Positions 17,019 through 26,079 are shown, numbered from the stretch's first letter. The stretch: DNA of 64,000 nucleotides from Palsa-504 sp963844625 (GCA_963844625.1 CAWJPF010000018.1:186001-250000), one strand, 5' to 3'. Notes: generated by a model from the letters alone, not told the origin. Made by a program: numbers and translations.

Positions 17019-17047
17019 TTTGCAACAGGTCGAGCAAATGTTGCAAC
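17019..17047. promoter_or_regulatory. Inverted repeats upstream of the esterase, candidate TetR operator
   Basis: TTGCAAC at 17020-17026 and GTTGCAA at 17040-17046 are inverted copies. TTTGC (17019-17023) and GCAAA (17034-17038) form a second nested pair. They lie within 40 bp of the esterase start, in the region shared with the divergent TetR gene. Likely regulator binding site by position. Confidence 0.5.
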
Positions 17048-17056
17048 GGGAGACGT

Positions 17057-18553
17057 ATGAGCGAGATGACGCAGCATCCGGTGGTCCAGCTCAAGGACGG
17101 AGCGGTCCGCGGGAAGGTCGAGTCTGGTGTCTCGGTGTTCCTCGGCATTCCTTATGCGGCGCCTCCGTTCGGCGCGAACCGGATGCGGCCGCCGCAGCCC
17201 GTACCGGCCTGGGACGGCGAACGCGATGCGGCCGCGTACGGCCCGACGGCACCCAAGGGCGACTACCCGCCGCAGTACACGCTGCTATTCCCGGAGGTGG
17301 TGATCCCCGGCGAGGACTGCCTGAACCTGAACGTGTGGACGCCCGACCCGAACGCGGCCGGCCTGCCCGTACTGGTCTGGATCCACGGCGGCTCATTCAT
17401 GAACGGGTCAGGATCACTCGGCGAGTACAGCGGCGCGGCGTTCGCCCGCGATGGTGTCGTCTGCGTGACCATCAACTACCGGCTGGCGGCCGAGGGTTTC
17501 CTGTTCCTCGACGACGGAATCGCCAACCTCGGCCTGCTCGACCAGCTGGCGGCCCTGCGGTGGGTGCAGGCCAACATCTCCGCGTTCGGCGGCGACCCGG
17601 GCCGCGTTACCGTCGCGGGTGAGTCGGCCGGCGCGATGAGCGTGTCGACGCTGCTGTCGATGCCGCTCGCCGAGGGCTTGTTCGCCCAGGCCATCGCCCA
17701 AAGCGGCGCCGCGGCCCACACGCTCACCCCGGACGTGGCCCGCAAGGTCGGCGGTTATCTCGCCGACGCGCTCGGCGTGGCCGCTGACCGCGAGTCGATC
17801 AAGGCCGTTCCGCTGGCCACCCTGGTGCAGGCCGCGTCGGATCTGGTGGTGGAGGTGCAGACGAACCCCGATCCGGCCAAGTGGGGTCAGCTCGCGCTGA
17901 GCGTGCTGCCGTTCGCACCGACCGTCGACGGGGAGGTCCTGCCCGCGGATCCCCTGACCGCGATCGCCGCGGGTCAGGGCGGCGACGTCCCGCTCCTGAT
18001 CGGGACCAACCGGGACGAGGCGCGCCTGTTCCTGGTCGCGGCCGACACCATCGACGCCATCGACGAACCGACGCTCGGCGCCGTCGCCGCCGCGTACGGG
18101 CTCTCGCCGGACGATCTCGCCGTCTACCGAGGCAACCGGCCAGACGGCAGCCCGGGCGACATCATGGCCGCCGTGGTGAGCGACTGGTTCTTCCGCATCC
18201 CGCCCATCCGGATCGCCGAGGCCCGGGCGGGAACCAGCCAGACGTGGAGTTACCGTTTCGATCACCCCGAACCGCAGGACAACCAGCGGCTCGGGGCGTG
18301 CCACGGAGCCGAGATCCCGTTCGTGTTCGACACCATCGGCTTGGACGAGGTCCGTCCCCGCCTGGGCGAGACGCCGTCGCAGGCGGTCGCGAATGTGGTC
18401 CACCGGGCGTGGGTTGATTTCATCACCGGCGGCAATCCCGGCTGGGCGGCCTATGACACCGCGACGCGCACGACGGCGCTGCTCGCCGATCGCATCAATG
18501 TCGTCGAGGACCCGGCTGGCGACGAGCGGGCCCGCTGGGACGGAATCCGCTAA
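17057..18553 (+). CDS. Type B carboxylesterase
   Basis: 498 residues, an alpha/beta hydrolase. The nucleophile Ser is in AGESAGAMS (about S190), the oxyanion hole in VWIHGGSFMNGSG, and the typical signature EDCLNLNVWTPD is near residues 93-104. The catalytic His is probably in GACHGAEIPFVF. Cytoplasmic, since no signal peptide is seen. Hydrolyses carboxylic esters; p-nitrobenzyl esterase-like enzymes are the nearest named type. Divergent from a TetR regulator. Confidence 0.9.
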   Translation: MSEMTQHPVVQLKDGAVRGKVESGVSVFLGIPYAAPPFGANRMRPPQPVPAWDGERDAAAYGPTAPKGDYPPQYTLLFPEVVIPGEDCLNLNVWTPDPNAAGLPVLVWIHGGSFMNGSGSLGEYSGAAFARDGVVCVTINYRLAAEGFLFLDDGIANLGLLDQLAALRWVQANISAFGGDPGRVTVAGESAGAMSVSTLLSMPLAEGLFAQAIAQSGAAAHTLTPDVARKVGGYLADALGVAADRESIKAVPLATLVQAASDLVVEVQTNPDPAKWGQLALSVLPFAPTVDGEVLPADPLTAIAAGQGGDVPLLIGTNRDEARLFLVAADTIDAIDEPTLGAVAAAYGLSPDDLAVYRGNRPDGSPGDIMAAVVSDWFFRIPPIRIAEARAGTSQTWSYRFDHPEPQDNQRLGACHGAEIPFVFDTIGLDEVRPRLGETPSQAVANVVHRAWVDFITGGNPGWAAYDTATRTTALLADRINVVEDPAGDERARWDGIR

Positions 18554-18670
18554 CTTACCAGCGCGACGGGTCTGGTCTCGGCGATCCTGCCCTGACCGAC
18601 TCCGGTACCTGCTATCAGTTGAATAATAATGTGCGGAATCGGCAACGGTACCGGCCGGAAACCCGGCGAC

Positions 18671-19915
18671 ATGGCCAGGCGCTCGGTGGTCGGCGCTCTG
18701 GTCGGCTGCGTGTTCTCGTTCGCCCTCGCCTGTTCCGGATGCGGGCTCACATCCGGCGGGCCGCCGACCGCCGGCCACGGATCCCCGAGCACGTCTCCCG
18801 CGCCGCACCGGACCCTAGCGCCCCGGTCCTCGCCGCATACGCCGCGCCCGGCGCAGACGCTCTCCTGCCCGGCCCGGGTCTTCTCCCGGATGACGGCGGC
18901 CCAGCGGGTGGGCCAGCTTTTCCTGGTCGGCATCGCCGGCGAGCCCGCTTCCGTGGTCGCCGAGGCGGTTGCCGCCAATCACTTCGGTGCCCTGATATTC
19001 GGGACTACCAGCACGGCAGGCCTGGCGGAGATACGGCAGGTGACCAGCACCGATCAGTCGCTGGCCTCCTCGCGCGCCACCGCGCGGGTTCGGTTCTTCA
19101 TCGCCGCGGACCAGGAGGGCGGCGAGGTCCAGCGGCTCCAGGGTCCGGGCTTCCAGCCGATCCCGTCGGCGGTCACCCAGGGGCAGCTGGCGCCCGGCAC
19201 GCTGCAGCAGCAGGCCACCGCGTGGGGACGCGAGCTGAATTCGGCCGGCGTCAACCTTGACCTGGCCCCGGTCATGGACGTGGTCCCGCCAGGGACCGCC
19301 AGCCAGAACCAGCCGATCGGCGCGCTGATGCGCGAGTTCGGCTCTGACCCGGGAACCGTGGCGGCACATGGCGTGGCGTTCATCCGGGGGATGCGGAAGG
19401 CCGGAGTCGCCACGACCGCGAAACATTTTCCCGGCCTGGGCCGGGTGCTCGGCAACACCGATTTCAGCGCCGGGGTGGCCGACCCGACGACCGGGCCTGA
19501 CGACCCCTACCTCGCGTCCTTCCGGGCCGCCATCGACGTGGGCGTCCCCTTCGTCATGGTGTCCCTGGCCAGCTACCCGAGGATCGACTCCGATCATCTA
19601 GCCGTCTTCTCCTCTCGGGTGATGCAAGTCCTGCTGCGCCAGCAGATGCGTTTCCGTGGCGTGATCGTGTCCGATGACCTGGGCGCGGCCGCGGCGGTGG
19701 CGGGCATGTCCCCGGCGGCCCGCGCGATCGGGTTCCTGGCGGCCGGGGGTGACCTGATCACCTCGGTGAGCCTGGCCGCGGCGACCGCCATGGACACCGC
19801 GGTCCGCACCCGGGTCGATCATGATTCCGCCTTCCGTTCAGAGGTCGATGCCGCTGTCATGCGCATCCTCGCCGCCAAGCAGGCCTACGGCCTGCTGCCG
19901 TGCGCGGCAGGCTAG
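18671..19915 (+). CDS. GH3 beta-N-acetylglucosaminidase lipoprotein (LpqI-like)
   Basis: About 414 residues from the ATG at 18671. The signal peptide is followed by Cys in ALACSGCG, suggesting lipid anchoring. The GH3 domain has KHFPGLGRVLGNTD and the nucleophile Asp in GVIVSDDLGAAAAV. Mycobacterial LpqI shares this form of the KHFPG loop, so the lack of the NagZ-style DSH triplet is normal for the group. It would release GlcNAc from peptidoglycan turnover products outside the membrane. Confidence 0.85.
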   Translation: MARRSVVGALVGCVFSFALACSGCGLTSGGPPTAGHGSPSTSPAPHRTLAPRSSPHTPRPAQTLSCPARVFSRMTAAQRVGQLFLVGIAGEPASVVAEAVAANHFGALIFGTTSTAGLAEIRQVTSTDQSLASSRATARVRFFIAADQEGGEVQRLQGPGFQPIPSAVTQGQLAPGTLQQQATAWGRELNSAGVNLDLAPVMDVVPPGTASQNQPIGALMREFGSDPGTVAAHGVAFIRGMRKAGVATTAKHFPGLGRVLGNTDFSAGVADPTTGPDDPYLASFRAAIDVGVPFVMVSLASYPRIDSDHLAVFSSRVMQVLLRQQMRFRGVIVSDDLGAAAAVAGMSPAARAIGFLAAGGDLITSVSLAAATAMDTAVRTRVDHDSAFRSEVDAAVMRILAAKQAYGLLPCAAG

Positions 19916-19984
19916 CGACGCCGCGGCTGAGTCGTCCCGGCCGGCGGGTACTTGAAAACAAGAGCTTGAGGTAGCGTCGGGAAG

Positions 19985-20980
19985 ATGAGTACTGCGGGAG
20001 AGTTTGTCCGGGACACCAAGTATCTGAACGGGCGGATCACGGCTGACGGACGGGACGGCACGCTTGGCGTGGCGGCGGAGCGGTACCGGCTAGTGGTGGC
20101 GCGGGGGTGCCCGTGGGCGAACCGCACGATGATCGTCCGGCGGCTGCTCGGGCTCGAGCCCGCGCTGTCGATGGGCATCTGCGGACCCGAGCACGACTGG
20201 CGGAGCTGGACCTTCGACCTGGACCCGGGCGAGGTCGACCCGGTGCTCGGTATGCACTGGCTGCGGGAGGCCTACGAGCGGGCGGTGCCCGGTTACGACC
20301 GCGGCGTCACCGTCCCCGCCATGGTGGAGATCTCCTCGGGCGCGGTAGTGAGCGCCGACTACCGGCAGATAACGCTGGACATGGAGGCGGAGTGGACGGC
20401 CTACCACCGGCCGGGCGTACCCGACCTGTACCCGGATAAGCTGCGCGACGAGATCGAGGAAGTCAGCGACCTCGTCTACGAGGACGTGAACAATGGCGTA
20501 TACCGGTGCGGGTTCGCCGGCACGCAGGCGGCCTACGAGGAGGCCTACGGCAAGCTGTTCGCCCGGCTTGACTGGCTGTCCGAGCGGCTCGCGACCCGCC
20601 GCTACCTGGTGGGTGACATGATCACCGAGGCGGACATCAGGCTATGGCCCACGCTGGTCAGGTTCGACGCCGTCTACCACGGCCACTTCAAGTGCAACCG
20701 GAGCAAGCTGAGCGAGATGCCGGTGCTCTGGGGCTACGCGCGGGACCTCTACCAGACGCCCGGCTTCGGTGACACGATCGATTTCACCCAGACCAAGCAG
20801 CACTACTACCGCGTGCACACCAACCTGAATCCTTCCCAGATCGTGCCGGCCGGCCCTGACCTGTCGGGCTGGCTCGAACCGCACCGGCGCGAGGAACTGG
20901 GCGGGCGGCCGTTCGGCGACGGAACGCCGCCAGGTCCGCCGCCACCTGAGGAAAGAGTGACGGACGGACCTGGCCGTTAG
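19985..20980 (+). CDS. Glutathionyl-hydroquinone reductase-like protein (omega-GST type)
   Basis: 331 residues. The thioredoxin-like N-terminal domain has the catalytic Cys in RGCPWANRTM (C42). The family block GPEHDWRSWTF and the all-helical GST C-terminal domain (ITEADIRLWPTLVRFD) follow. This is the YqjG/ECM4 layout. Such enzymes reduce glutathionyl-hydroquinones; an actinobacterium would more likely use mycothiol, which is an inference. Ends at a convergent terminator. Confidence 0.88.
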   Translation: MSTAGEFVRDTKYLNGRITADGRDGTLGVAAERYRLVVARGCPWANRTMIVRRLLGLEPALSMGICGPEHDWRSWTFDLDPGEVDPVLGMHWLREAYERAVPGYDRGVTVPAMVEISSGAVVSADYRQITLDMEAEWTAYHRPGVPDLYPDKLRDEIEEVSDLVYEDVNNGVYRCGFAGTQAAYEEAYGKLFARLDWLSERLATRRYLVGDMITEADIRLWPTLVRFDAVYHGHFKCNRSKLSEMPVLWGYARDLYQTPGFGDTIDFTQTKQHYYRVHTNLNPSQIVPAGPDLSGWLEPHRREELGGRPFGDGTPPGPPPPEERVTDGPGR

Positions 20981-20982
20981 CC

Positions 20983-21008
20983 CGCGGGCCGGCAGGGTTC
21001 GGCCCGCG
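20983..21008. terminator. Hairpin between convergent genes
   Basis: A perfect 9-bp stem CGCGGGCCG / CGGCCCGCG with an 8-nt loop lies between the stops at 20980 and 21028. Probably a bidirectional terminator. Confidence 0.65.
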
Positions 21009-21027
21009 CCAGGGGCAAGGGCACGGG

Positions 21028-22353
21028 TCAGCCTGAGCAGGCGCTCGGCGGGGTGAGGGTGGCCACGCCGGCCTGCTGGGCGTGCTGATTCAGGTAGTAG
21101 GCGTAGGCGTGGCCGCCGGTGATGGTGACGCTGCCGAAGTACTCGACCACGCCGCCGTCGGTGGGAATGACCGCGCTGGCCAGCACCTTCCCGGTCGCGG
21201 GGCTGGCACACGCGAGCGTGTGCGCGCCGCCGATCCAGACCGTGCCGCCGCTGAGGACCGGGACCGAGGTCAGGCCCGCGCCCGCCCCCTCAGTGACCCG
21301 GACGATGCGCGTCAGGTCCGCGTCCGGGGCGAACCAGACCCACTCGCTCATGCCCACTCCGACCGTGCCCCAGACACCGCCGGAGGTCGCCACCAGGTTC
21401 CCGGCGTTATTGCCGATGCCACTGGTTCCGGTTCCGATTTGCGCGTCCGTGGCGAGGTTGTAGGTCAGTAGCTCAAAGGAGCCGGTGCTGACGTAGAGCC
21501 TGCCGCCGTCGGGCGCGACAGCCACCGAGTTCACCGGTCCCGCGGACACGCTGATCCGCTTGACCACCTGGTGCGTGCTGGAGCTCACCACCGCCACGCT
21601 GCTACCCGCGGCTACGTAGAGGTCCCCATCGGGCCCGCTGGTCAGCACGCCCCCGGCGCTGGTGGACACCTGACCGCTGACCGGCACGGTGACCGAGGCG
21701 ACCTGGGCCAGGGTCTTGCCGTCGTAACCGTGCAGCACGACCTCGCTGCCCGCGTAGGACGACACCACCCAGACCGTGTTGCCCATGACGACCGGCGGCC
21801 CCGGGATCGGCGCGGTGTACGGAGCGTCGGCCACGACGTTCCCGGTGGACGGGGCAATCCGTTCGAGGGAGCCCTGGGAGGTCGCGTACAGCGAGTTCGC
21901 CCCGCCGACCAGCGAGTCCTGGTCAATAGTCGAGCGGTTGATCAGCTTCGCGCCCCACGTCCCTCCGGCCACCGACACCGGCGGCCAGGTCGGCCCGGCC
22001 GACCCCGGGGTCCGCCTCGGGTCGGCCGAAGTGGCCGGCGACGACGCCGGGGCCGTGCTCGAGCTGACCTGGCCGGCCGACGGCGAAGGATTGTGGTGCG
22101 AGTTCAGGCCCACCACGATGCCCGCACTGGCCCCGGCCACGACGAACACGCTGGCCGCGGCCAGAACCGGCGCCCAGCGCGAAAGGCCCCGCCGGCCCCG
22201 CGGCTCCCGGTGCCCGGCGCGCCCCTCGCCGGCCTGGTCAGCCAGCCGCGACGCGACATCTTCCACCGTGACCCGGCGCGGCGGCTCAGGGGTGACGCGG
22301 CGCAGCATCTCCGCTAGTTGCCGCTCTTCAGTGGTAGCGCCCTCGGTGTTCAC
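21028..22353 (-). CDS. Membrane-anchored beta-propeller protein, partner of a SigE-family sigma factor
   Basis: 441 residues. About 60 cytoplasmic residues with an RQLAEMLRRVTPEPP start are followed by one membrane helix (WAPVLAAASVFVVAGASAGIVVG). The extracellular part is Ser/Thr-rich, then repeated WD/PQQ-like blades such as GVWGTVGVGMSEWVW and GTVWIGGAHTLAC. The start overlaps the sigma-factor stop by 4 bp (ATGA), so translation is coupled. By position and topology it may be the anti-sigma factor or a sensor. No zinc-finger motif is seen. Confidence 0.7.
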   Translation of the reverse strand: MNTEGATTEERQLAEMLRRVTPEPPRRVTVEDVASRLADQAGEGRAGHREPRGRRGLSRWAPVLAAASVFVVAGASAGIVVGLNSHHNPSPSAGQVSSSTAPASSPATSADPRRTPGSAGPTWPPVSVAGGTWGAKLINRSTIDQDSLVGGANSLYATSQGSLERIAPSTGNVVADAPYTAPIPGPPVVMGNTVWVVSSYAGSEVVLHGYDGKTLAQVASVTVPVSGQVSTSAGGVLTSGPDGDLYVAAGSSVAVVSSSTHQVVKRISVSAGPVNSVAVAPDGGRLYVSTGSFELLTYNLATDAQIGTGTSGIGNNAGNLVATSGGVWGTVGVGMSEWVWFAPDADLTRIVRVTEGAGAGLTSVPVLSGGTVWIGGAHTLACASPATGKVLASAVIPTDGGVVEYFGSVTITGGHAYAYYLNQHAQQAGVATLTPPSACSG

Positions 22354-22889
22354 GACGTCACACCTCCAGTCATGAGCTCGGCTAGTCCCGGCGCGTCCCG
22401 CAGCTTGGCCAGGGCCTTCGACGCGTGGCTCTTCACCGCGCCGACGGAACAGCCCATCGCCGCCGCGGTCTGCGACTCCGTCTGGTCGGCGAAATAGCGC
22501 AGCACGACCACGGCCCGCTGCCTGGCGGGCAGCCGGTCCAGCGCCGAGATCAGGGCCTGGCGGGCGTCGACCTGGGCGAACACATCCCCGTACGCTTGCC
22601 GCTCCGGCAGGCGCCCGGTCGCCACCTCACCGTTCCAGCGCCGCTGCCGCCAGCGCAGGTAGGTGTTCACCATGATTTTCCTGACGTAGACCTCCGGCAC
22701 ATCCTGCCTGGTCAGGCTGGTCCAGCGCGGCCAGGCCGCGGCGAGGGCGGTCTGGACCAGATCCTCGGCGCTCGGCCAGTCACCGGTCAGCAGCCAGCCC
22801 GAACGCAGCAGCGCGTTCGACCGTGCTTCGACGAAGTCACGGAACCCGGCCGGCTCAGACGGATGGCCGTCCACGGGCAACATCTCCAC
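22350..22889 (-). CDS. SigE-family ECF RNA polymerase sigma factor
   Basis: About 179 residues. Region 2 includes GWLLTGDWPSAEDLVQTAL and region 4 RQRAVVVLRYFADQTESQTAAAMGCSVGAVKSHASKAL, seen as consecutive segments. This is the actinomycete SigE-family ECF type. The GTG at 22889 has GGAGG 8 bp upstream; GTG 22913 and ATG 22883 are alternatives. Co-translated with the beta-propeller membrane protein, which probably controls it. Confidence 0.85.
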   Translation of the reverse strand: MEMLPVDGHPSEPAGFRDFVEARSNALLRSGWLLTGDWPSAEDLVQTALAAAWPRWTSLTRQDVPEVYVRKIMVNTYLRWRQRRWNGEVATGRLPERQAYGDVFAQVDARQALISALDRLPARQRAVVVLRYFADQTESQTAAAMGCSVGAVKSHASKALAKLRDAPGLAELMTGGVTS

Positions 22890-22983
22890 GGGCAACACCT
22901 CCACTGACCACACGAAAACCTCTCAAACCTCAGCTCCAGCTAAACGACTCATGTGTATAAGAGTCACTGGCAGCCGGGAAGGT

Positions 22984-23757
22984 TCACTCTCGCAGCCGGC
23001 TGAGTTCCTCGCTCGCCCGCCGCTGCCTCGACTCGGCCCGGTAGGACTGCCGCCGCGCCTCGGCCAGCCGCTGACGTGTGCCGGCGAGCTCGGATTCCAG
23101 TCGCCGGACCGTGTCCGCCAGCTCCTGCTCCGCCTCGTTGGCGGTGTTAGCGTCGCGGTCGGCTTGAGCCAGGGATCGTTCGGCCAAATCGATCTTCTCC
23201 TGGCGGCGGCGCTCCCGCTCCGCCGCGGCCTCAGCCGGTGACGGGGGTGGGGTTTTCGGGGTCTTAGGGGTACGGGGGACGGGCGGGGCGCCTGCTGGGA
23301 GCGGGGCGAGGCCGAAGCCGGCCCAGTGGGCGGCACGGACCAGGGTGCCCAGGTTCGCGGCCACCTCCGGGTCGGCGATGGCCGCGTCCAGGGTGGCGGT
23401 CACCTCCTCGCGCAGCGCGGCGGGCGGCGCGGGCAGGTCCTGCAGGGCCTGGCGGGTGAGCTCGTCGACCAGCCGGCCGCGGGCCACGGTCAGTTCGCGG
23501 AGCCGCGGGCCGTCTCCGCCGTCGCGGAGTTCGGCGGCCAGGGCGGCCAGCCGGGGTGCGGCGTCCGGGTCGGTGCGGACCAGGCGATTCACCACCCAGG
23601 CCGAGCGCGTCGGCTTGCGCAGCCCGGCGATCTGCTTGGCCGCGGCGGACTGGCCCGCCTCGCGGGCCTGGGCGGTCAGCTCCTGGCGGCGCTGGGTGAA
23701 ATCATCCGGGTCGGCATCGTAAAGCTCGGCTACCGCATCGGCCAGCAGGTCGCTCAC
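22984..23757 (-). CDS. Coiled-coil protein, function unknown
   Basis: 257 residues from the GTG at 23757. The N-terminal half is helical with a conserved-looking start (DLLADAVAELYDADPDDF). A TPKTPKTPPPS linker near residue 170 leads into a long charged coiled coil (AERERRRQEKIDLAERSLAQ onward). Similar proteins of unknown role are common in actinobacteria. No membrane segment or enzymatic motif. Divergent from the cupin gene across a tandem-repeat region. Confidence 0.6.
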   Translation of the reverse strand: MSDLLADAVAELYDADPDDFTQRRQELTAQAREAGQSAAAKQIAGLRKPTRSAWVVNRLVRTDPDAAPRLAALAAELRDGGDGPRLRELTVARGRLVDELTRQALQDLPAPPAALREEVTATLDAAIADPEVAANLGTLVRAAHWAGFGLAPLPAGAPPVPRTPKTPKTPPPSPAEAAAERERRRQEKIDLAERSLAQADRDANTANEAEQELADTVRRLESELAGTRQRLAEARRQSYRAESRQRRASEELSRLRE

Positions 23758-23762
23758 TTTGT

Positions 23763-23828
23763 TTTCACCCCCGGGCCCACGCTGTTTCACCCCAAGCCCA
23801 CCCTGCTTTCACCCCCGGGCCCACCCTG
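23763..23828. repeat. Three tandem copies of a 22-bp unit between divergent genes
   Basis: TTTCACCCCCGGGCCCACGC-type units begin at 23763, 23785 and 23807, an exact 22-bp period (two helical turns). The middle copy is diverged. They fill the space between the coiled-coil gene start and the cupin gene. Could be a multi-site operator or a slippage product. Confidence 0.65.
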
Positions 23829-23843
23829 GCCAGAATAGGCCTC

Positions 23844-24281
23844 ATGACCGACGTCGTGCCATCGGGACAGGGCCATCTGCTGACCGCGCGGGGGAACGTG
23901 ATGGCGTTCAAGGCCGTCGCCGCCCAGACCGGCGGGGATTTCTCGCTGATGGAGCGCACCGTGCCGCCGGGCGCGCGGACCCCGCCGCCGCACCGGCACG
24001 TCAACTGCTCGGAGGCCTTCTTCGTGCTCGACGGCACGATCACCTTCCGGCTGGCCGACGCCGAACTGGCCGGCGGTCCCGGGGATTTCCTGCTGGTACC
24101 GCGGGGTGCGGGGCACACGTTCGGCAACTCCGGCGCCGAGCCGGCCCGGCTGCTCGTGCTGCACGCCCCGGCGATGGATGCCTATTTCGAGGAGCTGCAC
24201 CAGCTCTGGTCCTGCGGTCAGGCACCGTCGCGGGAGGCCGAACGCGAGCTGATGAGCAGGTACGGGATGGAGCCCGCCTGA
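23844..24281 (+). CDS. Cupin-domain protein
   Basis: 145 residues with one cupin barrel. Metal-ligand-like residues are in PPPHRHVNCSEAFFVLDG (motif 1) and PRGAGHTFGNSG (motif 2). Cytoplasmic. It lies 33 bp upstream of an ECF sigma gene in the same direction and could be its co-expressed sensor or a small-molecule binder. Substrate unknown. Confidence 0.82.
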   Translation: MTDVVPSGQGHLLTARGNVMAFKAVAAQTGGDFSLMERTVPPGARTPPPHRHVNCSEAFFVLDGTITFRLADAELAGGPGDFLLVPRGAGHTFGNSGAEPARLLVLHAPAMDAYFEELHQLWSCGQAPSREAERELMSRYGMEPA

Positions 24282-24314
24282 AAATGTCAGCGGGGCGACG
24301 TAGGGTTTGGGGCT

Positions 24315-25292
24315 ATGGCAACAACTGCGCCCGCCGAGGTTAGCCCGGACAAGCTCGAGCAGTACCGCCGGGAGCTCACCGGCTACTGCTACCGCATGCT
24401 GGGCTCGGGTTTCGAAGCCGATGACGCCGTGCAGGAGACGATGCTGCGCGCCTGGCGCGCGGCCGACGGGTTCGAGGGACGGTCCAGCGTGCGGTCCTGG
24501 CTGTACCGGATCGCCACCAACATCTGCCTGGACATGCTGCGCGGCCGCCAGCGCCGGGCGCTGCCGATCGACCTCGGGCCCGCCTCGCCGCCGGTCGAGG
24601 CCATGCTCGGGGACTGGCATCCGGACGACATCTGGGTCTCGCCGATCTCCGACGCCAAGGTCGTGCCCGAGCACGGCGACCCGGCCGACATCGCGGTGGC
24701 CCGGGACACGATCAGGCTCGCGTTCATCACCGCGCTGCAGCACCTGCCGGCCCGGCAGCGGGCCACGCTGATCCTGTGCGAGGTGCTGCGGATGCCCGCG
24801 GCCGAGGCCGCCACCACGCTGGGCACCAGCGTGGCCGCCGTCAACAGCGCGCTGCAGCGGGCCCGGGCCACGCTGGCCGCGCTGCCGGAGGAGCAGCGCC
24901 CCACGACGGTGGAAACGGACCAGGCCGAGCTGCTGGCCAAGTACGTGGACGCGTTCCAGCGTTACGACATGACGCAGCTGGTTACGCTGCTGCAGGACGA
25001 CGCGCTGATGACGATGCCGCCGTACGCCATGTGGGTCAGGGGTGCCGAGAACATCGTCCGCTGGATGCTCGAGCCCTCGCCGAGCCTGTGCGCCCACTCG
25101 ATCCTCGTGCCCGCGGGCCAGATCAACGGCGTCCAGGCGTGGGCGCAGTACAAACCGGACCCCGCCGGGGGCCACACGCCGTGGGCGCTGCAGGTGCACG
25201 AGGTGTCGGGCGCGCGGATCAGCCGGATGACGTTCTTCCTGGACACCGAGCGGATATTCCCGGCGTTCGGCCTGCCGCCGCACCTGCCGTAA
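24315..25292 (+). CDS. ECF sigma factor with C-terminal SnoaL-like domain (SigG/SigX5-like)
   Basis: 325 residues. Region 2 is YCYRMLGSGFEADDAVQETM, and region 4 includes PARQRATLILCEVLRMPAAE. Residues about 200-325 form an NTF2/SnoaL-like domain (LAKYVDAFQRYDMTQLVTLL). This layout matches the SigG-like and TIGR02960-type factors, in which the tail replaces a separate anti-sigma factor. Transcribed after the cupin gene. Confidence 0.88.
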   Translation: MATTAPAEVSPDKLEQYRRELTGYCYRMLGSGFEADDAVQETMLRAWRAADGFEGRSSVRSWLYRIATNICLDMLRGRQRRALPIDLGPASPPVEAMLGDWHPDDIWVSPISDAKVVPEHGDPADIAVARDTIRLAFITALQHLPARQRATLILCEVLRMPAAEAATTLGTSVAAVNSALQRARATLAALPEEQRPTTVETDQAELLAKYVDAFQRYDMTQLVTLLQDDALMTMPPYAMWVRGAENIVRWMLEPSPSLCAHSILVPAGQINGVQAWAQYKPDPAGGHTPWALQVHEVSGARISRMTFFLDTERIFPAFGLPPHLP

Positions 25293-25299
25293 GTCCGGC

Positions 25300-26079
25300 T
25301 TACTGACTCTGGGTGTCGACGGAATACCACGTGGTCGGGTCGGCCGGGACCGGCTCGAAGTCGTAGCGCAGGCCGCCGTCTCTGGCCAGGGCGACCAGGG
25401 TGACGGACGTGCTGCCGTATACCCGGCCGTCGGGCAGTTCCCGGCGGACGATGATCGCGCCTGGTTCGTCGGGGTCGCCGCCCGCGGCGAGGGTGAGCCA
25501 GTCGCCCCAGGCGTCCTTGATCGTGGCGGCCGGGTCGCCGGACGGGCGCTGGGCGGCGAACTTCGGGCCGAAACGGGCCGCTTTAGCGTCGACCGGGAGG
25601 TCATTCGCGCTGGCGGGCGGGTACATGTGCCCGGTGTTGGTCAGCAGGTGGGTGGCGGGCTCGAGGTCGCTGAGCGCGGCGCGCTGGCCGTCCCAGCTCA
25701 GCAGGAGGACCGCAGCCCGGTCGGCGCAGACCAGGTGAAACGGGTCGTAGCTGGCCAGGGCGCCGGGGGCGGCATGCAGGTCGGTTAGGGCTCGCGGGCC
25801 GTCCTGCGCCGCGCGCAGCGGGAGCTCGCCGCGGGATCTGCGGCGGCTGGCCGGGGCGGCCTCGCCGCGGCCGTTCAGGATGCAGCTGATCCGCGGCACA
25901 TCCGGGTGGACGGCGAGCCAGGTCCCGCCTGCTTGCTCATCGATCCCGCCGATCAGCGGCGATCCGGGCCAGTGCCGGGCCGGCGGCTGCCACGGGCGGC
26001 CGGTGAACTCATCCCGGATGCCCAGCAGCAGCAAGGGCACCTCGTCCTCGTGCGCGAGGCTGACCACGACCGTACACAT
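25300..26079 (-). CDS. NRDE/TANGO2 family protein
   Basis: 259 residues from the ATG at 26079, giving the family's MCT start with Cys at position 2. The order of motifs follows the NRDE family: NRDE-like IRDEFTGRPWQPP, GGIDEQAGGTWLAV, then LTNTGHMYPP. NRDE/TANGO2 proteins are NTN-like; TANGO2 is linked to heme or lipid handling. The role here is unknown. Longer upstream starts would add non-conserved Arg-rich residues. Confidence 0.8.
   Translation of the reverse strand: MCTVVVSLAHEDEVPLLLLGIRDEFTGRPWQPPARHWPGSPLIGGIDEQAGGTWLAVHPDVPRISCILNGRGEAAPASRRRSRGELPLRAAQDGPRALTDLHAAPGALASYDPFHLVCADRAAVLLLSWDGQRAALSDLEPATHLLTNTGHMYPPASANDLPVDAKAARFGPKFAAQRPSGDPAATIKDAWGDWLTLAAGGDPDEPGAIIVRRELPDGRVYGSTSVTLVALARDGGLRYDFEPVPADPTTWYSVDTQSQ

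Noticed and set aside
17414..18808. A 464-residue minus-strand frame opposite the carboxylesterase
   Set aside because: Composition typical of antisense GC-rich DNA, no motif, and the plus-strand gene is unequivocal.
23787..25604. A 605-residue open frame on the minus strand across the cupin and sigma genes
   Set aside because: It is Arg/Gly/Pro-rich low-complexity translation opposite genes with clear domains; high GC produces such frames.
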